Shown one piece after another: positions 8,200 through 17,345 of a stretch of 64,000 nt of DNA. Source of the stretch: JAEUQQ01 sp963697285 (GTDB lineage Bacteria; Acidobacteriota; Vicinamibacteria; Vicinamibacterales; JAFNAJ01); assembly GCA_963697285.1 (NCBI GenBank), contig CAVONI010000011.1, positions 1,116,001 through 1,180,000 of the forward strand, in the 5' to 3' direction. Every line of letters starts with the position of its first letter. The first letter of the stretch is position 1. A program made the translations under genes and the position numbers. The notes under the pieces were generated by a model. The model was not told where the DNA came from and did no database searches. It saw only the letters and a list, made by a program, of their open reading frames with translations.

Positions 8200-8937
8200 A
8201 TGCCCCTACGACTGACCGTCGTTGTCTGCGCCTACAACGAAGCCGCGACCCTCGGCCCATGCCTGCATTCGCTGTGGGCCCAGACGCGTCAGCCCGACGA
8301 GATCATACTCGTCGACAACGCCAGCACAGATGGCACGGCGGCCGTGGCCGCGGCCATTCGCGGCGTGCGAGTCGTGCACGAGCCCCAGAAGGGCCTGCCA
8401 CGGGCCCGTGAGGCCGGGCGCCTCGCCGCGAGCGGCGACCTGCTGCTCTTCCTCGACGCCGACTGCCGGGCGCCCCTGCACTGGGTCGAGCGCATCGAGC
8501 GACGCTTCGAGGCGAGACCCGACCTGCTCGGCGTGACCGGTCCCTATCGCTTCTACGACTGGGACCTGGCCAGTCGTGCGCTGCTCCGCGCCTACGACCT
8601 CATCCTGGCACCGTTTGCGCAGGTCATGTCGCGACACGTGCTGCGGGTGGGATCGCTGCTCTACGGGGGGAACTTCGCTGTCCGGCGCGACGCGCTGGAA
8701 CGCATCGGCGGCATCGACGTCACCATCGCCTTCCATGGCGAAGACACGAACCTCGGTCGCCGACTTGGGGCCATTGGCCCGGTCCACCTGGCCATGGACT
8801 GCTACCTCCACACCTCGGCCAGGCGATACAAAGCGATGGGACGGGTGGAGGTCTTCCGGCTGTACATCCGCAACTTCCTCTCAGAGATGCTGCGACAACG
8901 ACCGCGCGACGCGACGTACGTCGACGTGAGGCAGTAG
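8200..8937 (+). CDS. Family 2 glycosyltransferase
   Basis: A 245-residue GT-A fold, GT2 family enzyme transferring a sugar from a nucleotide-sugar donor. The N-terminal strand LTVVVCAYNEAATLG, the acceptor-side EIILVDNASTDGT and the metal-binding LLFLDADCRAP (DxD-type) are clear, followed by YGGNFAVRRDALERIGG and HGEDTNLGRR. ATG 8200 puts the first strand at residue 4; longer readings add sequence without GT features. It has no clear C-terminal membrane anchor. The stop codon shares one base with the GTG of the PHP gene, so the two form a cassette. They lie between the two copies of the ppx 5' repeat. Sugar and acceptor are unknown. Confidence 0.85.
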   Translation: MPLRLTVVVCAYNEAATLGPCLHSLWAQTRQPDEIILVDNASTDGTAAVAAAIRGVRVVHEPQKGLPRAREAGRLAASGDLLLFLDADCRAPLHWVERIERRFEARPDLLGVTGPYRFYDWDLASRALLRAYDLILAPFAQVMSRHVLRVGSLLYGGNFAVRRDALERIGGIDVTIAFHGEDTNLGRRLGAIGPVHLAMDCYLHTSARRYKAMGRVEVFRLYIRNFLSEMLRQRPRDATYVDVRQ

Positions 8938-9677
8938 TGCCAGGATTCGAGCCCTTCCTGCTCTGCGACTTCCATATCCACACGACGTGGAGCGACGGAC
9001 GCCTGTCGGTGCGCGACACAATCGACCTCTACGGCGAAACCGGACGATTCGACGTGATCGCCATCACCGATCACATCCTCATGAAAAAAGACTGGCTCGC
9101 CCGCGCCGGACGCCTCGCCACCCTCGGGCGGCGGCGCTTCTCGGTCGAGGCCGACATGTTTCCCGACTACCTCGCCGAGATCGAACGTGAGGCTGCCCGG
9201 GCAATGCAGAAGTACGGCCTGCTGGTCGTGCCAGGAGTCGAGGTCACGCAGAACCACATCCAGGGGAAGAAGAACTCGCACATCATCGCGCTGGGCGTCA
9301 GCGGCTGGATCAGTGCCGACCAGCGGGCCGACCATATCCTTCGCGAGATCCGGCGGCAGGGCGGGCTGAGCATCGCCTGCCATCCACACCATCGGACGAC
9401 GCGGCGGATCGAGATCAGCACCTGCTACCTCTGGGACAACCGCAAGGAACTCGCCGACCTGGTCGACGTCTGGGAGGCCGCCAATCGCGACGATCTCTTC
9501 TCGGTCACCAGCCTGCGGCACTATCCGTACGTCGCCAACAGCGACTTCCACAAGCCGAAGCATCTCTATTCCTGGAAGACACTGCTCCGCGCGCAGAAGG
9601 CTTGGCCGGCAGTGCGCGACGCGTTGAAGCGGAACGTCGATGTCGGCCTTCTGCTGTACCGCAACCCCGTCGCGTAA
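8937..9677 (+). CDS. PHP domain phosphoesterase
   Basis: A 246-residue protein of the polymerase and histidinol phosphatase (PHP) superfamily, metal-dependent phosphoesterases. Metal ligands are visible in order: DFHIHTTWSDG near residue 11, ITDH near 42, GVEVTQ, ACHPHHR and NSDFHKPKH near the C-terminus. The GTG start overlaps the preceding TAG by one base, indicating translational coupling with the glycosyltransferase. PHP proteins beside glycosyltransferases often act on small phosphorylated molecules, but the substrate cannot be read here. The 9678-9787 gap holds the upstream part of the right-hand ppx repeat. Confidence 0.82.
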   Translation: MPGFEPFLLCDFHIHTTWSDGRLSVRDTIDLYGETGRFDVIAITDHILMKKDWLARAGRLATLGRRRFSVEADMFPDYLAEIEREAARAMQKYGLLVVPGVEVTQNHIQGKKNSHIIALGVSGWISADQRADHILREIRRQGGLSIACHPHHRTTRRIEISTCYLWDNRKELADLVDVWEAANRDDLFSVTSLRHYPYVANSDFHKPKHLYSWKTLLRAQKAWPAVRDALKRNVDVGLLLYRNPVA

Positions 9678-9751
9678 CACCCGCCAGGGTCACCGACACC
9701 ACTGGCGTCACATGGCACGGCCGACGCCACGCCGCGTGGTAGCATGGCTTT

Positions 9752-9879
9752 CCGCCGGTTGATTACCTCGCACCACGGGGCCCCGCCATGCGCCTTGCCG
9801 CCATCGACATCGGCACCAATTCCATCCACATGATTGTCGTCCAGGTCCGCCCGGACTTCTCGTTCGAGGTCATCGACCG
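9752..9879 (+). repeat. Direct repeat, right copy (start of intact ppx)
   Basis: Right-hand partner of 7929-8056, offset by exactly 1823 bp at the two ATG codons. It contains the ppx upstream sequence and the first 30 or so codons of the functional gene. Confidence 0.85.
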
Positions 9880-11437
9880 CGAGAAAGACATGGTACGCCT
9901 TGGCGCGGGCGGATTGGGTGGACAACGGCTGACCGACACCGCGATCGCCGCCGGCCTGGCCACCATGTCGAAGTTCAAGCGACTCGCCGAGTCGCACGAC
10001 GTCGACGAGATCATCGCGGCGGCCACCAGCGCCACGCGCGAGGCGACCAACGGCGGCGACTTCCTCGCCGCGGTCGCCGAGGCGACGGGCATCCACGCGC
10101 GGGTCATCACCGGCGTCGAGGAGGCCCGCCTGATCCACCTGGCCGCCGCCTACGGCGTCGACCTGGCGGGAGGCACGGGCGTCGTCATCGACATCGGGGG
10201 TGGCAGCGTCGAGATCACGCGGGGCACGGCCGGGGCCACCACCCACGCGCGAAGCTTCAAGATGGGCGTCCTGCGGCTCTCCGAACGCTTCGTCCGGACC
10301 GATCCGCTCGATGCCCGCGACCAGCGTCGCCTGGCCCGTCACATCCTGCAGCAGGCGGATCCCTACCTGGCCCAGATCAGGAAGCGGGGCTTCACGCGCG
10401 TCATTGGCACCTCTGGCACCATCCTCAGCCTCGGGGCGCTCGCTGCCAGCCAGGAGCGTGGTGGCGACATCCCCGACGACGTCCGCAACCTGCGGGTGAG
10501 CGCGCGGAGCATCAACCGGCTGCGGAAGGTGCTGACGGCGGCCGACCTGCAGGAACGACTCGCCATCCCCGGGATGGATCCGCGCCGCGCCGACCTGTCG
10601 GTCGCGGGCATCGTGTTGATCGACACGCTGCTCACGCAACTGGGCACCAGCGAGATCACCCTGTGCGACCTGGCGCTGCGCGAAGGGTTGATCCTCGACT
10701 ACGTGCAGCAGCACCGGGGGCACATCACGCGGGTCGACGAGTATCCCGACGTGCGCAGGCGCTCGACGGTCGAACTCGCCGAACGCTGCCGTTATGACGC
10801 CCGCCACGCTGCACAGGTCACGCGCCTGGCCCTGTCGCTCTTCGACCAGCTCCAGTCGCGACTCGGCCTCGGGACCCGCGAACGGGAGTGGCTCGAGTAC
10901 GCGAGCATGCTGCACGACATCGGCATGATGATCAGCCACGAGAACCATCACAAGCACGCGTACTACCTGGTCACCAATGGCGGCCTGCGGGGGTTCGAGC
11001 CAGAGGAGGTCGCGGCGATCGCCCTGCTCGCGCGGTACCATCGCAACGGCACGCCGAAGAAGTCGCACGACGAGTATCGCGACCTGCCGGCGCCCATCCG
11101 ACGGGCCGTCAAGAAGCTGGCGGCCTTCCTCACGCTGGCCGAGAGCCTCGATCGGAGTCACGCCGAGGTCGTCAGCGCCGTCGAGGTCGTCGAGGATGGC
11201 GACCATGCGCCCGCAACGGTGCGCGTGCACGCACGCGGCGACGCCGAACTGGAACTCTGGGCGGCGCAGCGGCACCTCGCCCCGCTCGCGGCGCTGCTGG
11301 GCCGCGAACTCCGGATCGAGCGTGCCACCGGATCACCGTCGGTGACGCCACCAGGAGCGACACGGGGACGCCGGACGTTGCGCGGACGCACGGCGGCACC
11401 GCGTGCAACCCGCCGACGGCGCCCGACGACGTCGTGA
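9788..11437 (+). CDS. ppx: Exopolyphosphatase / guanosine pentaphosphatase family protein
   Basis: A 549-residue Ppx/GppA phosphatase that removes terminal phosphate from polyphosphate or hydrolyses pppGpp. The ASKHA-fold signatures are AAIDIGTNSIHMIV at 4-17 and VVIDIGGGSVEIT near 131-143. The C-terminal half carries an HD-type domain with LHDIGMM (His-Asp near 375-376) and a second histidine cluster HENHHKHA, as in the long Ppx form. Length fits that form. The gene heads the polyphosphate-related set with CHAD and SixA, from which it is separated by the inserted two-gene cassette. The last 30 residues are arginine/threonine-rich and look disordered. Whether Ppx or GppA activity dominates cannot be told. 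Confidence 0.9.
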   Translation: MRLAAIDIGTNSIHMIVVQVRPDFSFEVIDREKDMVRLGAGGLGGQRLTDTAIAAGLATMSKFKRLAESHDVDEIIAAATSATREATNGGDFLAAVAEATGIHARVITGVEEARLIHLAAAYGVDLAGGTGVVIDIGGGSVEITRGTAGATTHARSFKMGVLRLSERFVRTDPLDARDQRRLARHILQQADPYLAQIRKRGFTRVIGTSGTILSLGALAASQERGGDIPDDVRNLRVSARSINRLRKVLTAADLQERLAIPGMDPRRADLSVAGIVLIDTLLTQLGTSEITLCDLALREGLILDYVQQHRGHITRVDEYPDVRRRSTVELAERCRYDARHAAQVTRLALSLFDQLQSRLGLGTREREWLEYASMLHDIGMMISHENHHKHAYYLVTNGGLRGFEPEEVAAIALLARYHRNGTPKKSHDEYRDLPAPIRRAVKKLAAFLTLAESLDRSHAEVVSAVEVVEDGDHAPATVRVHARGDAELELWAAQRHLAPLAALLGRELRIERATGSPSVTPPGATRGRRTLRGRTAAPRATRRRRPTTS

Positions 11438-11506
11438 ACTGCAACGAGCGACGCCACCCGAGGCAGGGTCTGTCGGCGGCGCTGCGCCCCCCGGAGGTTC
11501 CTGTCC

Positions 11507-11698
11507 GTGAATGCCGACGCGGTCTGTGTATACTGTCGCAAGCGTCCGGTTGATGTACGCGTACGACCCTTCTGCAGCGAGCGGTGCAAGCAGCTCGATC
11601 TTGCCGCCTGGGTCGACGGCCAGTACCGCATCCCGGGCGACCCCATCCCAGACGACTCGACTCCACCGCGTGACGAAGACGACGAGCCTGTCACGTAG
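11507..11698 (+). CDS. yacG: DNA gyrase inhibitor YacG, zinc-binding
   Basis: A 63-residue zinc-ribbon protein. The four ligands C7, C10, C23 and C27 follow the YacG pattern CxxC...CxxxC (VYC and FCSERCKQLDLAAW), and the tail is acidic (DDSTPPRDEDDE), as is typical. E. coli YacG binds GyrB and blocks gyrase. GTG 11507 is chosen because a GGAGG lies 9 nt upstream. It precedes citrate synthase by 97 bp on the same strand. Confidence 0.87.
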   Translation: MNADAVCVYCRKRPVDVRVRPFCSERCKQLDLAAWVDGQYRIPGDPIPDDSTPPRDEDDEPVT

Positions 11699-11795
11699 CG
11701 GTCCTTGGGCCGAACGGTATTCTGGATGAGTTCCGGCGTGGCCCGGCGGGTCGCGCCACGACATGTGCCCCTCCGCTCCACGGATCGATTGCGCC

Positions 11796-13079
11796 ATGGC
11801 CGACACGCTGACCGTCACCGACAACCGGACCGGCAAGACCTACGAGATTCCCATCACCGACGGCGCCATCCGCGCGACCGACCTCCGGCAGATCCGCTCC
11901 GGCGCCGGTGACTTCGGCCTGATGACGTACGACCCCGCGTTCCTCAACACCGCCTCGTGCCGCAGCGCGATCACCTACATCGACGGCGACACGGGCGTGC
12001 TCGAGTACCGCGGCTATCCGATCGAGCAACTCGGCGAGCAGTCGAACTACCTCGAGGTCGCCTACCTGCTGTGGTTCGGACGCCTGCCCTCGCGGGCCGA
12101 GTACGACGACTGGCAGCGCACGATCACGATGCACACGATGCCGCACGAGAACATCAAGAAGTTCATGGAGGGGTTCCGCTACGACGCCCATCCCATGGGC
12201 GTCTTCCTCTCGACCATCGGGGCGCTCTCGACCTTCTACCCCGAGGCCAAGCAGATCAACGACGAAGAGACCCGGCGCAAGCAGGCGGTGCGGCTCATCG
12301 CCAAGGCCCCGAGCATCGCGGCCTACGCGTTCCGCCATCTCAAGGGGCAGCCGTTCGTCTACCCCGACAACGACCTGAGCTTCTCGGGCAACTTCCTGAG
12401 CATGCTCTTCAAGATGACCGAGCTGAAGTACCAGCCGCACCCGGTGCTCGAACGCGCGCTCGACGTGCTCTTCATCCTGCACGCCGATCACGAGCAGAAC
12501 TGCTCGACGAGCGCGATGCGCGGCATCGGCAGCTCGCACGTCGATCCCTTCTCGGCCCTCGCCGGGGCCGCTGCCGCGCTCTACGGGCCGCTGCACGGCG
12601 GCGCCAACGAGGCCGTCCTGCGGATGCTGGCCGAGATCGGCTCGGTCGACCACATCCCGGCCTTCATCAAGAAGGTCAAGGCGGGCGAAGGCAAGCTGAT
12701 GGGATTCGGCCACCGCGTCTACAAGTCGTACGACCCGCGCGCCAAGATGGTCAAGCAGACGGCCGACATGGTGTTCGAGGTCACGGGCCGCAATCCGCTC
12801 ACCGACATCGCGCTGGAACTGGAGCGGATCGCGCTCGAAGACGACTACTTCATCTCGCGCAAGCTGTATCCCAACGTCGACTTCTACTCGGGTCTCATCT
12901 ACCAGGCGATGGGATTCCCGGTCGAGATGTTCCCGGTGCTGTTCGCCATCCCGCGCACCGCGGGCTGGATGGCCCAGTGGGAAGAGATGCTGCGCGACCC
13001 GGAGCAGAAGATCTCGCGTCCGCGGCAGGTGTACACCGGTGCGAGGACGCGCGACTTCGTGCCCATCGCACAGCGGTAA
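11796..13079 (+). CDS. gltA: Citrate synthase
   Basis: A 427-residue type II (hexameric-form length) citrate synthase that condenses oxaloacetate and acetyl-CoA in the TCA cycle. The active-site segments are LHADHEQNCSTSAMR, GPLHGGANEAVLRML and MGFGHRVYKSYDPRAK, holding the two catalytic His and, further on, the catalytic Asp region PNVDFYSG. ATG 11796 gives the standard N-terminus (MADTLTVTDNRTGKTYEIP); a longer reading adds 11 residues. It converges with the DRE-TIM synthase gene, whose inferred stop at 13087 is only 7 bp away. Reading frame is intact. Confidence 0.96.
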   Translation: MADTLTVTDNRTGKTYEIPITDGAIRATDLRQIRSGAGDFGLMTYDPAFLNTASCRSAITYIDGDTGVLEYRGYPIEQLGEQSNYLEVAYLLWFGRLPSRAEYDDWQRTITMHTMPHENIKKFMEGFRYDAHPMGVFLSTIGALSTFYPEAKQINDEETRRKQAVRLIAKAPSIAAYAFRHLKGQPFVYPDNDLSFSGNFLSMLFKMTELKYQPHPVLERALDVLFILHADHEQNCSTSAMRGIGSSHVDPFSALAGAAAALYGPLHGGANEAVLRMLAEIGSVDHIPAFIKKVKAGEGKLMGFGHRVYKSYDPRAKMVKQTADMVFEVTGRNPLTDIALELERIALEDDYFISRKLYPNVDFYSGLIYQAMGFPVEMFPVLFAIPRTAGWMAQWEEMLRDPEQKISRPRQVYTGARTRDFVPIAQR

Positions 13080-13086
13080 GGAGTCG

Positions 13087-14309
13087 TCACGCGCGGGCGG
13101 CTGCGCGATTTCCGACAGGATCTCGTCCTCGCGCAGCACCGTCGACGCACGCTTCGCCTTCTGCAGGATCCGATCGACGGTCGCGTCGTCGTCGGCCCGC
13201 AGCCCGCGCGATGTCAGCCAGTGGATGACGTTCGACTTCCCCGACATCGGCCCGACTTCGATCTCCTGGCGGCGTCCCACCATCGACGCGGGCACTGCCG
13301 AGTACACCGCGTCGGCCAGCGCCTCGTCGTGTTTCTCGTAGGCCTTCACAATCGCCGACGCGTGTACCCCGGTCTGCGTCCGGAACGCGTCGTAGCCCAC
13401 CACGGGGTAGTTGCGCGGGATGTCGACGTGGCACGCGCGCGACACGAGGGCGCAGTACTCGTCGAGCTTCGTGAGGTCGCGCTCGAGGTAGCCCTGCAGG
13501 ACCAGGTTGACGAGCAACACGTCCATCTGCGTGTTGCCGCAGCGCTCGCCGATGCCGAGCGCCGTGGCGTGCACGCGCGTCGCCCCGGCGTCAATCGCCG
13601 CCAGCGTGTTGGCGATGGCGAGGCCGCGATCCTGGTGTCCGTGCCAGTCGATCCCGGCCCTGCAACCCGATTCTTCGATCACGCCCTGCACGAAGCGCAC
13701 GATGTGCGCCACGCCCGGCGGGGTCGCGTGGCCCACGGTGTCGGCGATGCACAGGCGCGTGGCGCCGGCGCGCAGCGCAGCGAGGTAGAGCCGCCTGAGG
13801 GCCTCGGGATGGGCGCGCGTCGTGTCTTCGGTGACGTAGAGCACCGGCAGTCCTTCGCGCGTGGCAAACGACACCGCCTCCTCGGTCGTCCGCTCGAGGA
13901 AGTCGATGGTCCAGCCTTCCGCGTACTGGCGGACGTGGCTCGAGCCGATGAACGCCGCCACCTCGATCGAGCGCCCGACGCGCTGCGAGATCTCGGCGAT
14001 GGGACGGATGTCGGCGGCCGTCGTGCGCGCCGCGGCGTTCGGACGGATGTTGAGCCGCTGGTCGACGATCTCGCGGGCCAGCCGCTCGACGTCGCGCGCC
14101 ACGTGCGGCCCCGCCCCGGGCAGGCCGATGTCGGCCGCGTCGATGCCCATCGCTTCCATCAGGTGCAGGATCTCGAGCTTCTCGCCGATCGACGGCGTGC
14201 GCACGGCCGGGGACTGCAGGCCGTCGCGCAGCGTCTCGTCGTCGAGCATGACGCCGCGCCGCGGACCCGCGGATGACGTCGCGTTCCAGTCGTGGATCAT
14301 GGCTGTCAT
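13087..14309 (-). CDS. 2-isopropylmalate/homocitrate synthase-like DRE-TIM enzyme, stop codon displaced
   Basis: A DRE-TIM metallolyase, about 407 residues after repair, of the family that condenses acetyl-CoA with a 2-oxoacid. Motifs are LDDETLRDGLQSP (the DxRDG-type start), IDWHGHQDRGLAIAN with the HxH metal pair, GIGERCGNTQMD, and TQTGVHASAIVKAYEKHD. It lacks the regulatory LeuA C-terminal domain, so it is nearer the short homocitrate- or citramalate-type enzymes; the substrate is unresolved. As written, the reading misses its stop and runs on antisense through gltA to 11691. A TGA in another frame at 13087-13089 directly follows the domain end, implying one missing base near 13100. Start could be 14300, 14309 or 14318. 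Confidence 0.75.
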
Positions 14310-14318
14310 GCGGTGCAC

Positions 14319-14615
14319 TCAGGCGCGCGGCGGCGAGGCGAGGCGCCGCCAGACGAAGGTGACCGCACCCGCGCCGACGAGGAGCACGAGCGCCGCCCAC
14401 AGTGACGCCGTCACGATCGCGTCGTGGATGGTCCGCGTCATGATCTCGTCGAGCGACACGCGCGGCGCGCGCGCGATCGTCGCCTCGGCCTGCTGCCACA
14501 GGTAGAACTGCTCGCCGCGCGTGACCAGGAGGTCGAACACGCCGTTCCAGACGATCACGGCGACCGCGCCGGCGGCAATCCACGCGAGCCGCACCGCGCG
14601 AGGCACCGTGCCCAT
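14319..14615 (-). CDS. Small membrane protein with two transmembrane segments
   Basis: A 98-residue protein I do not recognise. It has a hydrophobic helix at about 9-30 (LAWIAAGAVAVIVWNGVFDLLV) in shortened view and a second at about 66-90, with a charged linker between them containing RGEQFYLWQQAEA. It ends one base before a possible start of the synthase gene and begins 4 nt after the phosphatase gene stop, so it is co-transcribed with both. Function unknown. Confidence 0.6.
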   Translation of the reverse strand: MGTVPRAVRLAWIAAGAVAVIVWNGVFDLLVTRGEQFYLWQQAEATIARAPRVSLDEIMTRTIHDAIVTASLWAALVLLVGAGAVTFVWRRLASPPRA

Positions 14616-14619
14616 CGTG

Positions 14620-16241
14620 TCAGGCCTTGAGGTACCGCACCACGAGCGCCGTCACGTCGTCGTTCTGCGGCGCGCCCGTCGTGAAGCTGCGCACGGCGCT
14701 GATCATCGCCTCGAGCATCTGGGCCGGCGTCGATCCGAGGTTCGCGCGCACGGCCTGGGCGATACGCTCGTCGCCGAACTCCTCGCCGCTGACGCTCAGG
14801 GCCTCGGAGACGCCGTCGGTGAAGATGATGAGCCAGTCACCCGGCGACAACTGCACCTTCTCCTGTTCGAACGTGAGGCCATCGAACAGCCCGAGGATGG
14901 GCCCGCCACACTCGAGGCGACGCTCCACTCCCGTGGCGCTGACGACGAACGGCGGGTTGTGGCCGGCGTTGCACGCCTCGAGCGTGCCGTCAGGCGACAG
15001 CTGCGACGTACATGGCCGTGACGAAGCGTGACTCGATCGCGCGGCGCACGAGTGCGGCGTTGACGCGCTCGACCGCCGCCGCCGGACCATCCGTCGCCGC
15101 CACCTGGGCAGCGAACACACCCTGCACCAGGGCCGACAGCAACGCGGCCGGCGGCCCCTTCCCCGCCACGTCGCCGAGCACGAAGCCGAACTGGTTCCCC
15201 GGCAGGTCGAGGTAGTCGAAGAAGTCGCCCCCGATCGATCGGCACGGGATCGTCGCCGAGGCCGCCTCGAAGTAGGGCCCGACGCGTGACGTCTTGGGGA
15301 GCAGCGCGCGCTGGATCTCGGCGGCGATGCGCATCTCCTGCTCGAGCTTGGCCTTCTCGAGCGTCTCGCGGTAGAGGCGGGCGTTCTCGATGGCCACGGC
15401 GGCCTCGGTCGCCAGCGTCTCGAGCGCCGCACGCATCGATGACGAGGTCAGGGCGCCCTTCGTGCGCGAGTCGAGGTAGAGGACGCCAATCGAACGGTCC
15501 TCGGCGTCTGCCTGCGCCTGGTCGACGTAGCGGACCAGCCGCAGCGGCACGCACAACACGTTGCGGATGCCGAGCGCCACGGTGCCCTGGTGCGCGTTCG
15601 CCAGGTCGCCGTCGAGCAGGTCGGCCACGATGCGGCCCTTCCCCGACTCGAACACCTCCTCGGGGATCTTGCGCTGACGTCTCGAACGTGCGTCCCGGGA
15701 TGGTGATGTGCCCCCGCATGCGCGCCAGCTTGAACTCGAGCACGCGGTCGTCGGTCGCGAGCATGATGAAGCCGCGCTCCGCGCCGCTGACGTCGAGGGC
15801 CGAGTCGAGCACGAGGGCGAGCACGTCATCGAGCACGCGGCCCGAGCCGAGCGCGCGCAGGCCCTCGAGCAGCGCCGCCACGTGGCGCAGGTCTCCGATC
15901 GCCGTCGTGTGCGAGTTGGGCTCGGCGGTCTCGTCGACGTCGCCCTTGAGGAAGACGATCTCCGCGCCCCCTCCGCGCCCCAGCCTGATCTTGTCGCCGT
16001 GGACCAGCGGCGCCTCGGTGGTGACCTGCTCGCCGTTGACGAAGCTGCCGTAGCGCGACCCGCGATCGCGGAACACCACCTTGGTGTCGCTGAACACGAT
16101 CTCCGCGTGGTCGCGCGAGACCTCACTGCCGGCGAGGCGCAGGTCGTTGCTGTCGCGACGCCCGATGGTGAACGTCGGTTTGTCGAGAGTGACGGTCCGC
16201 TGCCCGAACGCGTCGGTTACATCCAGTCGTGCGTTTGCCAT
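14620..16241 (-). CDS. FHA-GAF-SpoIIE (PP2C) phosphatase, two frame breaks
   Basis: A 539-residue signalling protein after two repairs. The FHA domain (about 5-95) has FTIGRRDSNDLRL and SRDHAEIVF for phosphothreonine binding. A GAF domain (about 115-285) follows with ERGFIMLA and GVLYLDSRTKGA. A linker with AAEIQRALLP leads to a PP2C/SpoIIE phosphatase domain with SIGGDFFDY, LGDVAGKGPPAALL, GHNPP and FTDGVSEA, which typically dephosphorylates anti-sigma-factor antagonists. The frame changes near 15677 (TFET to QRKIPEEV) and near 15005 (AMYV to QLSPDGT), each an extra base. ATG 16241 begins MANARLDVTD. It is followed by two genes in likely operon order. Confidence 0.82.
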
Positions 16242-16278
16242 GTGGGTGCAGTCAGGGAGTCTACCGCACAACGCCCCC

Positions 16279-16563
16279 TCACGGTCGGCGGCGCTGCAGA
16301 AGCCTGAGGACGAGGATCACGGCCGCGAGGCCCGACAGTCCATACGACACCTCGGGCGGCACGTCGGTCCCGGCGCGGCCCAGGAAGAGTCCGGCGATGA
16401 CCAGGGCCACCAGCGCCAGCGTGGCGGTGAGTCGCGCCGCCCAGCCCCCCGGGGCCTTCGGCAAGGGCGCCGGCTTGCGCTGCGCCTCGACGGTCGCGTT
16501 TCCGCACCGGTAACAAATGATTGCCTTCTCGGCGATCTCGGTTCCGCAGTGTTTGCAGGTCAT
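16279..16563 (-). CDS. Zinc-ribbon membrane protein
   Basis: A 94-residue protein with an N-terminal zinc ribbon, cysteines C3, C6, C17 and C20 (CKHCG and CYRCG). A proline-rich linker follows and two hydrophobic segments lie at about 43-64 and 72-86, with a basic end RRRP. Such zinc-ribbon/membrane proteins are common and mostly uncharacterised. It is 37 bp upstream of the FHA-SpoIIE gene on the same strand, so it may be the first gene of that operon. It is divergent from the rhomboid gene. Confidence 0.65.
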   Translation of the reverse strand: MTCKHCGTEIAEKAIICYRCGNATVEAQRKPAPLPKAPGGWAARLTATLALVALVIAGLFLGRAGTDVPPEVSYGLSGLAAVILVLRLLQRRRP

Positions 16564-16608
16564 CAGGCAGGTGGGCCACCGGGCCGGCCGCTACTCTAGC
16601 AACGCGGC

Positions 16609-16614
16609 TATACT
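16609..16614 (+). promoter_or_regulatory. Candidate -10 hexamer (TATACT) for a leaderless rhomboid mRNA
   Basis: TATACT matches the sigma-70-type -10 consensus at five of six positions and ends 8 nt before ATG 16623. No Shine-Dalgarno sequence lies between them, so the transcript probably starts at or next to the ATG. No good -35 element is visible. Confidence 0.4.
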
Positions 16615-16622
16615 CCTGCCAA

Positions 16623-17305
16623 ATGATCCCGCTGCGCGATGTCATTCCGACGCGGACGACGCCATGGGTCACCCGCGCCTTCATCCTCGTCAATTCGCTG
16701 GTTTTCCTGTTGCAGGTGTCGATGTCGCCGCGCGACCTCGACCTCTTCGTGCGCGAGTTCGGCCTCGTGGCCATCGATTTCAGCTGGATCAACGTCGTGA
16801 CGTCCATGTTCCTGCACGGCGGATGGATGCACGTGCTCGGCAACATGCTCTACCTCTGGATCTTCGGCGACAACGTCGAGGACCGGATGGGACACGGACG
16901 GTTCGCGGCGTTCTACCTGCTCTGCGGCGTGGCGGCCGCGCTCGTCGCAGTACGTGACCAGCCCCGACTCGACGGTGCCGATGATCGGGCGCCAGCGGCG
17001 CCATCGCCGGCGTCCTGGGCGCGTACATCGTGCTCTTCCCCCACTCGCGGATCGTGACGCTGCTGCCGCTGTTCATCTTCTGGCAGATCATCGAGGTACG
17101 GGCCATCTTCTTCCTGGGCTTCTGGTTCCTGATGCAGTTGTTCAGCGGCGTCGGCAGCCTGGGCCGCGGCGACATCGGCGGTGTCGCGTTCTGGGCGCAC
17201 GCCGGGGGGTTCGTCGCGGGGCTCGTCCTGGTGAAGCTGTTCGCCCGGCCGGAGCGCCGTGCCGTGGAATGGTGGGATCCCTACCCGGAACACCCGCGGC
17301 GCTGA
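16623..17305 (+). CDS. Rhomboid family intramembrane serine protease, two frame breaks
   Basis: A 226-residue polytopic membrane protease after two repairs. It begins MIPLRDVIPTRTTPWVT, typical of bacterial rhomboids. SMFLHGGWMHVLGNMLYLWIF forms the family's His/Asn segment in shortened view, the catalytic GASGAIAG (nucleophile Ser) is recovered on repair, and FWAHAGGFVAG holds the catalytic His. The first break is at about 16947 (one extra G) and the second is in the ggg at 16987-16989, exactly at the GASGA motif. As written, no frame contains both the N-terminus and the active site. It converges with the caspase-like gene 40 bp downstream. Confidence 0.8.
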
Positions 17306-17345
17306 GATCTCCCCGCACGACGAGATGATGTCGGGCCGGTGGGCA

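Noticed and set aside
11691..13086. Long reading antisense to gltA, joined to the DRE-TIM synthase
   Set aside because: It is the mirror frame of a well-supported gene and arises from a lost stop codon.
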